A stretch of 20,256 nt of DNA, from the NCBI GenBank assembly GCA_031412355.1, contig JANOCR010000303.1, forward strand, positions 1 through 20,256, written 5' to 3'. The number at the start of each line of letters is the position of its first letter. Position 1 is the stretch's first letter. Under the pieces are notes generated by a model. It was not told the DNA's origin, did not search any database, and saw nothing but the letters and a program-made list of their open reading frames with translations. The stretch is from JAENVT01 sp031412355 (GTDB lineage Bacteria > Actinomycetota > Acidimicrobiia > Acidimicrobiales > Ilumatobacteraceae). Made by a program: the position numbers and the translations under genes. Positions 8,356 to 14,890 of this stretch are shown here, in pieces.

Positions 8356-8384
8356 AGAATAACCCGAATCCTTCTCGGGTTCAA
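8356..8384 (-). promoter_or_regulatory. Candidate sigma-70-type promoter of the ABC importer operon
   Basis: On the minus strand, TTGAAC (8384-8379) and TATTCT (8361-8356) are separated by exactly 17 nt, a good match to the housekeeping -35/-10 pattern. It would start transcription near 8349, giving a leader of about 90 nt before the TTG start. The spacer is almost filled by an inverted repeat (see operator entry), which suggests repression by the divergent TetR protein. Prediction from sequence only. Confidence 0.55.
8361..8381. promoter_or_regulatory. Candidate TetR operator: perfect 7-bp inverted repeat
   Basis: AACCCGA, 7 nt, then TCGGGTT forms a perfect palindrome with half-sites about 14 bp apart centre to centre. 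It lies between the divergent lipoprotein and TetR genes and covers the -35/-10 spacer of the importer promoter. TetR-family proteins usually bind such palindromes near their own gene, so it is the best operator candidate here. A hairpin in the leader of an RNA reading the plus strand is an alternative. Confidence 0.5.
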
Positions 8385-8426
8385 TGCCGAAAGTGTCCAA
8401 GGGAGGCGACGATCAACGCTCAATCC

Positions 8427-9059
8427 ATGCTGGCGTTTCCAGAACGGTCACAAACTCGCCCACGTCGCCTCCCTTTGCAAGCCCGCAGTCAGCGACGGGT
8501 CGCGCATGTGCTCGACACGGCGGCACTGCTGATCGATCGCGTCGGGCCAGAGGCGATCACAACGGGGATGATCGCGAAGGCCGCTGGCGTCTCGATCGGA
8601 TGGTTGTACGACTTCTTCCCAAACCGCGAATCGATCTTCGACGCCATTGTCGCCAGAAGCCTCGACAAGGTCACCCCGGTCGCCGAGGCCGTCCACGACG
8701 CCAGGCCGGCCGACGACTGGCAGGAGGTGCTGCACGCTGTAGTTCAGGCGCTGTTCGTCTTCTATCAGATGGAGCCGGGCTTTCGCGTCCTGTGGTTCTC
8801 GAGGTTCCAGAGTGCGGCGATGATCGAGGTCAACCGCGAGCACGACTTGGCCGGCGCCATCGGTGCGTATGAACGACTGAGCCGACACGGCCTCCTCCTG
8901 GTCGGCGTCAACCCTGAGCGCGTGCTGCAGCTAGTGATCGGCATCATCGACAAAGGGCTCGATCTCGCCTTTCGCGTCGACCCCGACGGCGAACGTGAAA
9001 TCGTCGACGAGACGGTGACAGCGGCCGTCGCCTATCTCGAACGGTACGCCGTGAAGTGA
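8427..9059 (+). CDS. TetR/AcrR-family transcriptional regulator
   Basis: A 210-residue regulator. The N-terminal DNA-binding domain has RPRRLPLQARSQRRVAHVLD, then the helix-turn-helix ITTGMIAKAAGVSIGWLYDF (~44-63) and FPNRESIFDAIV. The remainder is a helical ligand-binding and dimerisation domain with no recognisable subfamily. It likely controls the divergent importer operon and its own downstream genes. It overlaps the kinase start by 4 nt (GTGA, 9056-9059), so regulator, kinase and lyase form one transcript. The ATG at 8427 is the first good start before the conserved domain, but it has no close ribosome binding site. AAGGGAGG at 8399-8406 sits about 20 nt away, too far for normal use. The frame is open upstream to 8247. 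Confidence 0.9.
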   Translation: MLAFPERSQTRPRRLPLQARSQRRVAHVLDTAALLIDRVGPEAITTGMIAKAAGVSIGWLYDFFPNRESIFDAIVARSLDKVTPVAEAVHDARPADDWQEVLHAVVQALFVFYQMEPGFRVLWFSRFQSAAMIEVNREHDLAGAIGAYERLSRHGLLLVGVNPERVLQLVIGIIDKGLDLAFRVDPDGEREIVDETVTAAVAYLERYAVK

Positions 9060-10582
9060 ACGCTCTGGCCATTGATCTCGGCAGCACAGCGTGCAAGGCG
9101 TCGGTGATCGCCCTCGATGGGCAAGTCCTGGGCTCGGGCCTGACGCGCGTCTCGACAAGGTTCGGAGAGGGCGGACTCGCCGAGCAAGACCCGGAGGTGA
9201 TCTGGACCTCGACGTTGTCGGCCTGCCAGCAGGCGCTCGCGGCGTCCGGTGCCGTGGCAACGAACGGCGTCCGTTCGATCTGCGTCACGAGCCAGTGGTC
9301 GTCGATCGTTCCCGTCGACCGCGGTGGCCTCCCGGTTGCCCCCCTCCACATGTGGTTCGACCGCCGCGGCGAACCCTTCACGGCTGCGCTCACCTCTGGC
9401 CCTGATGGTGACTTCGTCAGGGCGCGATGGGCCGACATCCACGGCTTTGGCCCCAGTACATCGTTGTCCCACATCCTGTGGTTCCAGCGCCAAGGCGACG
9501 TCCACCGGCGCACCGTTGCGTACCTGGAACCCATGGACTATCTGAATGCCCGGTTCACAGGGAGGATCGCGGCAACGGCAAATTCGGCCATGCCGCTCGC
9601 GCTCACCGACAACCGCAACCTCGGAGCGACAGCGTGGTCCGATGAGCTCGTAGATCGTGCCGGCGTCGATCGGCGGCGCCTTCCGGAGCTGACCCGAGCG
9701 CTGATGGTCCTGGCGACCATCCGTCAGGACGTCGCTGCCGACCTGGGTTTGCGCGGCGATGTCGAAGTGGTGACGGCATCCAACGACAGCATCGCGGCCG
9801 CATTCGGTTCAGGTGCGCTCGGACCCGGACAAGCGACGATCATGATGGGCACGACCGGCGTCCTGACCGTGCACCACCCCGTGCGACATGTCGACAGTGC
9901 AAAGTTCATCGTGACGATGCCCAGCTCCCTCGAGGATCGCTACTACGTCGTCGCCGAGGCCGGCCTCGGCGGTCGGTTGGTCGAAGCGGCTCTGAACGAG
10001 GTGACAGGGTGCGAGAACGTCGACGGCCCTTCTGATGCGATCTTCGAGCAGGCACTGCAACTTGCCGGCAAGTCGCCGCCCGGATCCCGCGGTCTCATGT
10101 TCCTCCCCTGGTTGTTCGGCGCGATGGCTCCGGCGCCCGATGCGCGACACCGCGGCGCGTTCGTCGGCATTTCTCTCAGCACCGCTCGAGCAGATCTCGC
10201 ACGCGCGATGCTCGAGGGCGTCTCGATGCAGATGCGTTGGTTGGCCGACGAGGTGGAGAGTGCACTCGGCGTACCTTTCGACAAGATGCGCTTCGTCGGC
10301 GGTGCGGCGCTATCCGATGTGTGGGCCACGATCCTGGCCGACGTGGTCGGCCGTCCGATCGAACAGCTCGACAACCCGCGTCATGCCAATGCACGCGGCG
10401 CCGGTCTGATGGCGTTCGTCTCGACAGGACAGTTGAGCATCGGCGACCTCGACCGGCTGGTACCGGTACACGCACGGTACGAGCCCGACCCATCCACACG
10501 TTCGCTGTGGGCCGAACGGTTGGGAGTATTCCGCGACCTGCACGCTGCTCTCGCCGAACCCGTCTCTCGCCTCCATTCATGA
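9056..10582 (+). CDS. FGGY-family carbohydrate kinase (xylulokinase-like)
   Basis: A 508-residue kinase that would transfer phosphate from ATP to a hydroxyl of a sugar, polyol or related compound. The N-terminal ATPase lobe opens with AIDLGSTACKASVI (5-18). MWFDRRG (99-105) is in the substrate region. D244 in ASNDSIAAAFG is the likely catalytic base. MMGTTGVL (263-270) forms the second phosphate-binding loop. FVGGAALSDVWATILADVVG is the C-terminal FGGY signature. Length is normal for the family. It starts with GTG inside the TetR stop codon region and is followed after 19 nt by the S1P-lyase-like gene. Sequence alone does not separate xylulose, ribulose, glycerol or erythritol-type substrates. 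The neighbouring lyase suggests a hydroxylated amine whose phosphate is then cleaved; that is inference. Confidence 0.92.
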   Translation: MNALAIDLGSTACKASVIALDGQVLGSGLTRVSTRFGEGGLAEQDPEVIWTSTLSACQQALAASGAVATNGVRSICVTSQWSSIVPVDRGGLPVAPLHMWFDRRGEPFTAALTSGPDGDFVRARWADIHGFGPSTSLSHILWFQRQGDVHRRTVAYLEPMDYLNARFTGRIAATANSAMPLALTDNRNLGATAWSDELVDRAGVDRRRLPELTRALMVLATIRQDVAADLGLRGDVEVVTASNDSIAAAFGSGALGPGQATIMMGTTGVLTVHHPVRHVDSAKFIVTMPSSLEDRYYVVAEAGLGGRLVEAALNEVTGCENVDGPSDAIFEQALQLAGKSPPGSRGLMFLPWLFGAMAPAPDARHRGAFVGISLSTARADLARAMLEGVSMQMRWLADEVESALGVPFDKMRFVGGAALSDVWATILADVVGRPIEQLDNPRHANARGAGLMAFVSTGQLSIGDLDRLVPVHARYEPDPSTRSLWAERLGVFRDLHAALAEPVSRLHS

Positions 10583-10590
10583 AACCAGCC

Positions 10591-10598
10591 AGAGGAAG
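10591..10598 (+). promoter_or_regulatory. Ribosome binding site of the S1P-lyase-like gene
   Basis: AGAGGAAG lies a few nucleotides before the ATG at 10602, one of the strongest Shine-Dalgarno sites in the window. It suggests this enzyme is made efficiently from the shared transcript. Confidence 0.65.
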
Positions 10599-10601
10599 CC
10601 C

Positions 10602-11987
10602 ATGACCTTGTATCCATATGCCGATCGATATCCAGTGATGCGAGGCCTGCCATCGGAGGGTCGCGACCGGGCAGTGATCCTGCAAGAGCTTCGAGAGATG
10701 GCGGAGCTCGAAGACGCCAAATGGGAAACCGGCAAGGCATCGGGCTCGTTCTATTGCGGCGACCACGACCACTACGAGTTCATGGGCGAGGCGTACTCGA
10801 TGTACAGCCACATGAACGCGATGCAGCGCGACGTCTGCCCCAGCGCGACTCGGTTCGAAGGTGAGATCATCGCGATGGGTCTCGACCTGATGCACGCCTC
10901 ATCGGCGAGCGATGCAGACCCATGCGGGATGCTGACCAGCGGCGGCAGCGGAAGCATCCTCCATGCGATGCTTGCCTACCGCGAGCAGGCCACCCGCAAC
11001 GGCATCGACAAGCCCAACGTCGTGAAGCCCGAGACCGCGCACCCTGCGTTCGACAAGGCGTGCCACCTTCTGGGGATCGAAATGCGGCGAGCGCCGATCC
11101 ACGCCGACACCGCCCAAGTGAACCTCGACGCGATGTCCTCGATGATCGACTCGAACACTGCAGCGATCGTCGGGTCTGCGTGCAACTACGGCTATGGAAC
11201 GATCGATCCAATCGACGCGCTGTCTACGCTTGCACTGCAGCATGGTGTGAGTCTGCATGTCGATGGATGCCTCGGCGGATTTCTGTTGCCGTTCGGCGAG
11301 ATGCTTGGCTTCGACATCCCCGTCTTCGACTTCCGTCTCCCTGGCGTCACGACCATCTCCGCCGACACGCACAAGTATGGCTACAGCGTGAAGGGCACGT
11401 CGATCTTGATGTTCCGCAGCAAGGAGCTTCGCAATGGTCAGTACTTCTTCATGACCGACTGGTCGGGTGGCAAGTACGCATCGCCGGGCATCGAGGGTTC
11501 GCGATCGAGTGGATTGCTGGCCGCCACATGGGCATCGATGGTAACCCTGGGGCGTCAGGGTTACATGACCTACGCCAAGAAGATCTTCGACACAGCCTTT
11601 GCGATGCAGGAGGTCGTGGAGGCCCAACGCGAGCTACGGGTCATCGGCAAGCCGTCGTTCTGCTTCTCGTTCACTTCCGACGAGTTCGACATCTACCACG
11701 TCAACGATGCGATGCGTCAGCGGGGGTGGCGGCTCAACGGTCAGCAATACCCCAACGCCGTACACATGGCGGTGACCCGTCCGCAGACGCAAGAGGGTGT
11801 CCTCCAAGCCTGGGCCGACGACATCCCCGAGGCCGTCGCGTACGCGAACGAGCACCGTGATGAACGCGCCCAGAGCTCGTCGGTCTACGGCGATGCATTG
11901 ACGCCAACCGCGGAGATCACCGCCAAGATCAACTCGGCCGTGACGTCGGCGCTCGACGCGTACCAATCGGTACCGCCACAAACCTGA
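10602..11987 (+). CDS. PLP-dependent lyase, sphingosine-1-phosphate-lyase-like (group II decarboxylase fold)
   Basis: A 461-residue PLP enzyme. S1P lyase splits phosphorylated sphingoid bases into phosphoethanolamine and an aldehyde. The similarity to the eukaryotic enzyme is visible along the whole chain: SGSFYCGD near residue 47, TSGGSGSIL (112-120, phosphate loop of PLP), H147, LHVDGCLGGFLLPF with D221 against the pyridine nitrogen, GVTTISADTHKYGYSVKG with Schiff-base K258, then TDWSGGKYASPGIEGSR and FDIYHVNDAMRQRGWRLN. The eukaryotic membrane anchor is missing, so the protein should be soluble. One difference is GSGS where the animal enzyme has GTES. It is last in the TetR-kinase-lyase unit, so the lyase may act on the kinase product. 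Whether sphingolipids are the substrate is unknown; an amino-acid decarboxylase role is the main alternative. Confidence 0.9.
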   Translation: MTLYPYADRYPVMRGLPSEGRDRAVILQELREMAELEDAKWETGKASGSFYCGDHDHYEFMGEAYSMYSHMNAMQRDVCPSATRFEGEIIAMGLDLMHASSASDADPCGMLTSGGSGSILHAMLAYREQATRNGIDKPNVVKPETAHPAFDKACHLLGIEMRRAPIHADTAQVNLDAMSSMIDSNTAAIVGSACNYGYGTIDPIDALSTLALQHGVSLHVDGCLGGFLLPFGEMLGFDIPVFDFRLPGVTTISADTHKYGYSVKGTSILMFRSKELRNGQYFFMTDWSGGKYASPGIEGSRSSGLLAATWASMVTLGRQGYMTYAKKIFDTAFAMQEVVEAQRELRVIGKPSFCFSFTSDEFDIYHVNDAMRQRGWRLNGQQYPNAVHMAVTRPQTQEGVLQAWADDIPEAVAYANEHRDERAQSSSVYGDALTPTAEITAKINSAVTSALDAYQSVPPQT

Positions 11988-11992
11988 TCGCG

Positions 11993-12016
11993 GCCTGCCA
12001 CACGATCAAAGCAGGC
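11993..12016. terminator. Possible hairpin between convergent genes
   Basis: GCCTGC (11993-11998) and GCAGGC (12011-12016) can pair with a 12-nt loop, just past the lyase stop and overlapping the end of the convergent coiled-coil gene. There is no T-run. It is a weak candidate for a bidirectional transcription stop. Confidence 0.25.
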
Positions 12017-12296
12017 GAAGTTCATCGAGTAACTCGTCCTGACGAGCTTCGAGGGTACCGATCTCGGCGACAACGTGACGGCGATGGTCTGCCATCGCCT
12101 CAGAGTGCCCGGTCGCCTCGCGGTGTTCCAGCGCCGCCGCAGGGTTGTCGGCTACGAGCGCCCGCACACTCTTGTCCTCTGCGTCATCGACGAGATGGGC
12201 GAGTTGCTCGTCGATCACTGCCAGTTCGTCGCGGAGGTTGCGTAGACGACCGCCGACCTTGCGCAATCTTCGCTCCACCGATCGCTTGCCCATCAC
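12006..12296 (-). CDS. Small coiled-coil protein of unknown function
   Basis: About 96 residues (95 if the ATG at 12293 is used instead of the GTG at 12296). The sequence is almost wholly charged helix: KRSVERRLRKVGGRLRNLRD, then ELAVIDEQLAHLVDDAEDKS, a short break at ADNPAA, then a second helix ending GTLEARQDELLDELRLL. This looks like a helical hairpin or coiled-coil dimer. There is no signal peptide, membrane segment or enzyme motif, so it is probably cytoplasmic. The basic N-terminus could touch nucleic acid, but that is a guess. It is convergent with the lyase gene, its stop lying 18 nt beyond the lyase stop, and no clear ribosome binding site is visible. I do not recognise a named family. 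It is called real from codon usage, its ordered amphipathic pattern and its compact fit between genes. Confidence 0.65.
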   Translation of the reverse strand: MMGKRSVERRLRKVGGRLRNLRDELAVIDEQLAHLVDDAEDKSVRALVADNPAAALEHREATGHSEAMADHRRHVVAEIGTLEARQDELLDELRLL

Positions 12297-12411
12297 CGCA
12301 AGTGTACGGACGGGATTTCAGGGCACCCGCCGACATTCATGGGTGAGCGCGTATCCAACATCGCCGACGTGGGTCTGGATTCCCACCGCCGTGGTTGGGC
12401 GCGATTCAGGT

Positions 12412-12429
12412 ACAGCCAGTACAGCCAGT
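12412..12429 (+). repeat. Tandem repeat of ACAGCCAGT (2 copies)
   Basis: The 9-mer ACAGCCAGT occurs twice back to back (12412-12420, 12421-12429), extended by GT before and AC after. It is probably a replication-slippage duplication in non-coding DNA. Confidence 0.7.
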
Positions 12430-12468
12430 ACCCAAATCGAACCCGATGAGCCTGGTCGGGTGCGATGT

Positions 12469-12500
12469 GAGAACCACCAGTGCAGAGAACCACCGGTGCA
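12469..12500 (+). repeat. 16-bp tandem duplication with one mismatch
   Basis: GAGAACCACCAGTGCA (12469-12484) is followed directly by GAGAACCACCGGTGCA (12485-12500), differing at one base. It lies ~60 bp from the 3' end of tRNA-Leu. It could be a simple duplication or a pair of protein-binding sites. Confidence 0.75.
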
Positions 12501-12560
12501 GATCTCGCGCCCGACCGGGTCCCTCAGCGGGCCGGCGGCGCACGACCGGTGCTGCTTAGG

Positions 12561-12643
12561 TGCCCGAGGTGGGACTCGAACCCACACGCCCTTTCGGACA
12601 ACGGATTTTGAGTCCGTCGCGTCTGCCATTCCGCCACTCGGGC
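12561..12643 (-). tRNA. tRNA-Leu (anticodon CAA)
   Basis: An 83-nt class II tRNA. The acceptor stem pairs GCCCGAG at the 5' end with CTCGGGC at the 3' end, followed by discriminator A. The anticodon stem ACGGA/TCCGT encloses loop CTCAAAA, giving anticodon CAA, which reads UUG. A long variable arm and the T-loop GTTCGAGTC are present. The next bases are CCT, so the terminal CCA is not fully encoded and must be added after transcription. It is transcribed divergently from the fatty-acid operon, about 100 bp from fabD. No second copy of the tRNA end and no integrase gene were seen, so it does not appear to be a used integration site here. Confidence 0.95.
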
Positions 12644-12744
12644 GAGTGACGCCGAGATCGTATCGGCCGAAGTGATGCAGTTCACGCCCGTTACTGGCTG
12701 GTAGCAAATCGGTGTTGCCGGAAACGGTCTAACGTGTACGAATC

Positions 12745-13920
12745 ATGCTTGCCTTCACGTTCCCTGGCCAGGGTTCACAACGACCTGGTATGGGCAGGCC
12801 ATGGGTCGAGCACGAAAGTTGGGAGCTGGTCGACGAGGCCTCCGAAGTCGCCGAACGCGACGTCGGCTATCTGCTGCTCGACGCCGACGCCGAAGAACTG
12901 CGCGACACCCGCCACGCCCAACTCACCACTTTCGTCTCCAGCCTGATGGTGCTCGATGCAGCCGAACGACTGGGCCTCGAGCCCAGCTTTTGCGCCGGTC
13001 ACAGTCTCGGCGAGTACACGGCTCTGACGGCTACGGGTGCCTTGGGATTCGACGAAGGCGTGCGGCTGGTGGTCGAGCGAGCCGATGCCATGCACCAGGC
13101 AGGCATCGAGAACCCCGGCACCATGGCCGCAGTTCTGGGACTCGACGACGACCAGGTCGAGGTGGCCTGTCGACGCGCGGACAGCGACGTGTGGGTCGCC
13201 AACTTCAACGCCCCGGGCCAGGTCGTGATCGCCGGGTCGGTCGAGGGGGTCGCCGCCGCAGGCATCGTGGCCAAGGAACTGGGCGCCAAGAAGGTCATGT
13301 CTTTGCCCGTCTCCGGCGCGTTCCACACGCAATTCATGACGGCCGCCCGCGACCGGTTACGCAAGGCCATCGCCGAAGCCAACCCACGCGACACCGAAGT
13401 GCCCGTGATCTCCAACGTCGACGCCCTTGCCCACAACACCGGGGCCGAATGGTCAAGCCTGTTGTCGGCACAGCTCAGCAGCCCGGTGCGGTGGAAGCAC
13501 TGCTTGCTGACCCTCGAAGAGCACGGCGTCACCGAGTTCGTCGAGCTCGGCCCGGGTGGCGTCTTGACCGGCATGGCGAAACGCACCGTCGACTCCGCAC
13601 GAACGATCGCCGTCTCGACGCCCGAGGATCTCGAGAAGTTGCTCGAGTGGGTCAACGCCGGTTCACCACGCGGCGGCACACAGCTCGAGGGCGAGCACCT
13701 CTTCGCTCACGAGCGCCTCGTCGTCAGCCCCGCCGCCGGGCTGTTCACCCCGATCCTCGGGTTGGCCGACGGTAGCCAACTCACCGTCGGCGACGTGCTA
13801 GGTCACGTCGGCGACGCCGAAGTGCGGTCGCCGTTCGCCGGTGTGCTGCAGAGTTACATCGCCGTCGACGGCGAACGAGTCACAATGAGACAACCCATCG
13901 CATGGTTGAGGACGGCCTGA
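12745..13920 (+). CDS. fabD: Malonyl-CoA:ACP transacylase with C-terminal biotinyl/lipoyl-like domain
   Basis: A 391-residue protein. Residues 1-~305 are a complete FabD, which loads malonyl groups from CoA onto acyl carrier protein: FPGQGSQ (6-12), active-site S87 in AGHSLGEYTALT, VANFNAPGQVVIAG, and H194 in GAFHTQFM. The remaining ~70 residues (322-391) are an extra domain whose pattern, VVSPAAGLF, a GSQLTVGDVLGHV strand pair, then SPFAGVL and DGERVTMRQPIAWL, resembles half-repeats of a biotinyl/lipoyl hammerhead. The usual MKM lysine is absent. Ordinary FabD is ~300-310 residues. The gene starts the fab operon. No strong ribosome binding site precedes the ATG, so a leaderless or short-leader transcript is possible. 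The FabD call is very secure; the added domain is a pattern-based assignment. Confidence 0.95.
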   Translation: MLAFTFPGQGSQRPGMGRPWVEHESWELVDEASEVAERDVGYLLLDADAEELRDTRHAQLTTFVSSLMVLDAAERLGLEPSFCAGHSLGEYTALTATGALGFDEGVRLVVERADAMHQAGIENPGTMAAVLGLDDDQVEVACRRADSDVWVANFNAPGQVVIAGSVEGVAAAGIVAKELGAKKVMSLPVSGAFHTQFMTAARDRLRKAIAEANPRDTEVPVISNVDALAHNTGAEWSSLLSAQLSSPVRWKHCLLTLEEHGVTEFVELGPGGVLTGMAKRTVDSARTIAVSTPEDLEKLLEWVNAGSPRGGTQLEGEHLFAHERLVVSPAAGLFTPILGLADGSQLTVGDVLGHVGDAEVRSPFAGVLQSYIAVDGERVTMRQPIAWLRTA

Positions 13921-13921
13921 T

Positions 13922-14890
13922 ATGCCAGCACTACCTTCCGGAGTCCGTGGTGCAGTGATCACGGGGTGGGGCACAGCCCTTGGCCCCAAGACACTCACGA
14001 ACAAAGATCTGGAGCAGATGGTCGAGACGTCAGACGAGTGGATCGTCGAACGCACCGGCATACGAGAGCGACCTGTCGGCGGTACCACGGTCGGCATGTC
14101 GACCGAGTCGGGGCGTGCCGCGCTCGACATGTCGGGCGTCGATCTCAGCGAGATCGACGCACTCGTGCTGGCGACCACAACCCCCGACACGCAATGGGGC
14201 ACGGCTGCAACGGTGCAGAACGAGTTGGGTCTGCGCTGCGGTGCCTTCGACGTCAACGCCGCGTGCTCCGGCTTCGTCTACGGACTGGTCACGGCGCACG
14301 GCATGATCGCGATGGGTGCGCGCAAGGTGTTGTTGATCGGCACCGACTCGTTGTCGAGAATCACCGACTGGGAGGACCGCAACACTGCGGTTCTGTTCGG
14401 TGACGGGTCCGGCGCTGTGGTGCTCGAAGCTGTCGAAGGGCCCGGCCAGCTGCTGGCATGGGATCTCGACGCCGATGGCTCGTTGGGCAGGTTGCTGTGG
14501 GCCGAAGTCGGCGGCTTCATCCATATGGAAGGCAAAGAGGTCTTCCGCCGCGCCGTACGCATCATGGTCGACTCGGCGACGAAGTCGATGAATCACGCCG
14601 GGATCACCGCCGACGACGTCGCCCTGGTGGTCCCCCACCAGGCAAACGTGCGCATCATCCAGGCCGCATGCGATCGACTGGGCATCGAGGCCGAGCGTGC
14701 GGTCACAGTGCTCGATCGCACCGGCAATACCTCGTCGGCGTCGGTTCCGCTGGCGCTGGCCGACGCGCTCGACACGGGCCGCGTGAAAGAAGGCGACCTG
14801 CTGTTGCTGGTCGGCTTCGGAGGTGGGATGACTGCCGCCAGCGCGGTGTTGCGCTGGGGCGGCGGGGCGCCCGCCGGTGGGCCTGCGTGA
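13922..14890 (+). CDS. fabH: 3-oxoacyl-ACP synthase III (beta-ketoacyl synthase III)
   Basis: A 322-residue condensing enzyme that starts fatty-acid chains by joining an acyl-CoA to malonyl-ACP. The Cys-His-Asn triad is visible: C115 in NAACSGFVYGL, H239 in VPHQANVRII and N269 in GNTSSASVPLAL. The N-terminal TSDEWIVERTGIRER and the glycine-rich VLFGDGSGAVVL and LLLVGFGGGMTAAS are family hallmarks. It starts one base after the fabD stop. GAGG about 10 nt upstream may serve as ribosome binding site. The extreme C-terminus is a short Gly/Ala/Pro tail. Primer preference (acetyl, branched or long acyl) cannot be judged from the sequence. The protein lacks the C-terminal features of chalcone-type synthases. 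Confidence 0.96.
   Translation: MPALPSGVRGAVITGWGTALGPKTLTNKDLEQMVETSDEWIVERTGIRERPVGGTTVGMSTESGRAALDMSGVDLSEIDALVLATTTPDTQWGTAATVQNELGLRCGAFDVNAACSGFVYGLVTAHGMIAMGARKVLLIGTDSLSRITDWEDRNTAVLFGDGSGAVVLEAVEGPGQLLAWDLDADGSLGRLLWAEVGGFIHMEGKEVFRRAVRIMVDSATKSMNHAGITADDVALVVPHQANVRIIQAACDRLGIEAERAVTVLDRTGNTSSASVPLALADALDTGRVKEGDLLLLVGFGGGMTAASAVLRWGGGAPAGGPA

Larger units (their letters stand above)
12297..12560. other. Intergenic stretch without a convincing gene
   Basis: About 264 bp between the coiled-coil gene and tRNA-Leu. Open frames exist on both strands, but they cross the tRNA and resemble no protein I know. It holds two short tandem duplications (separate entries). I see no integrase, attachment-site repeat of the tRNA end, or clear promoter. 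Confidence 0.5.

Noticed and set aside
8259..8423. Longer start for the solute-binding lipoprotein
   Set aside because: The extra residues would hide the lipoprotein signal. The TTG at 8258 has a good ribosome binding site and leads straight into the signal peptide. The extension would also cover the predicted promoter.
12561..12643. tRNA-Leu as an integration site for a mobile element
   Set aside because: No integrase, no repeated tRNA 3' end and no foreign-looking genes are present next to it.
12318..12707. Open frames on both strands through the tRNA-Leu region
   Set aside because: They cross a confident tRNA gene and the non-coding tandem repeats, and resemble no protein.
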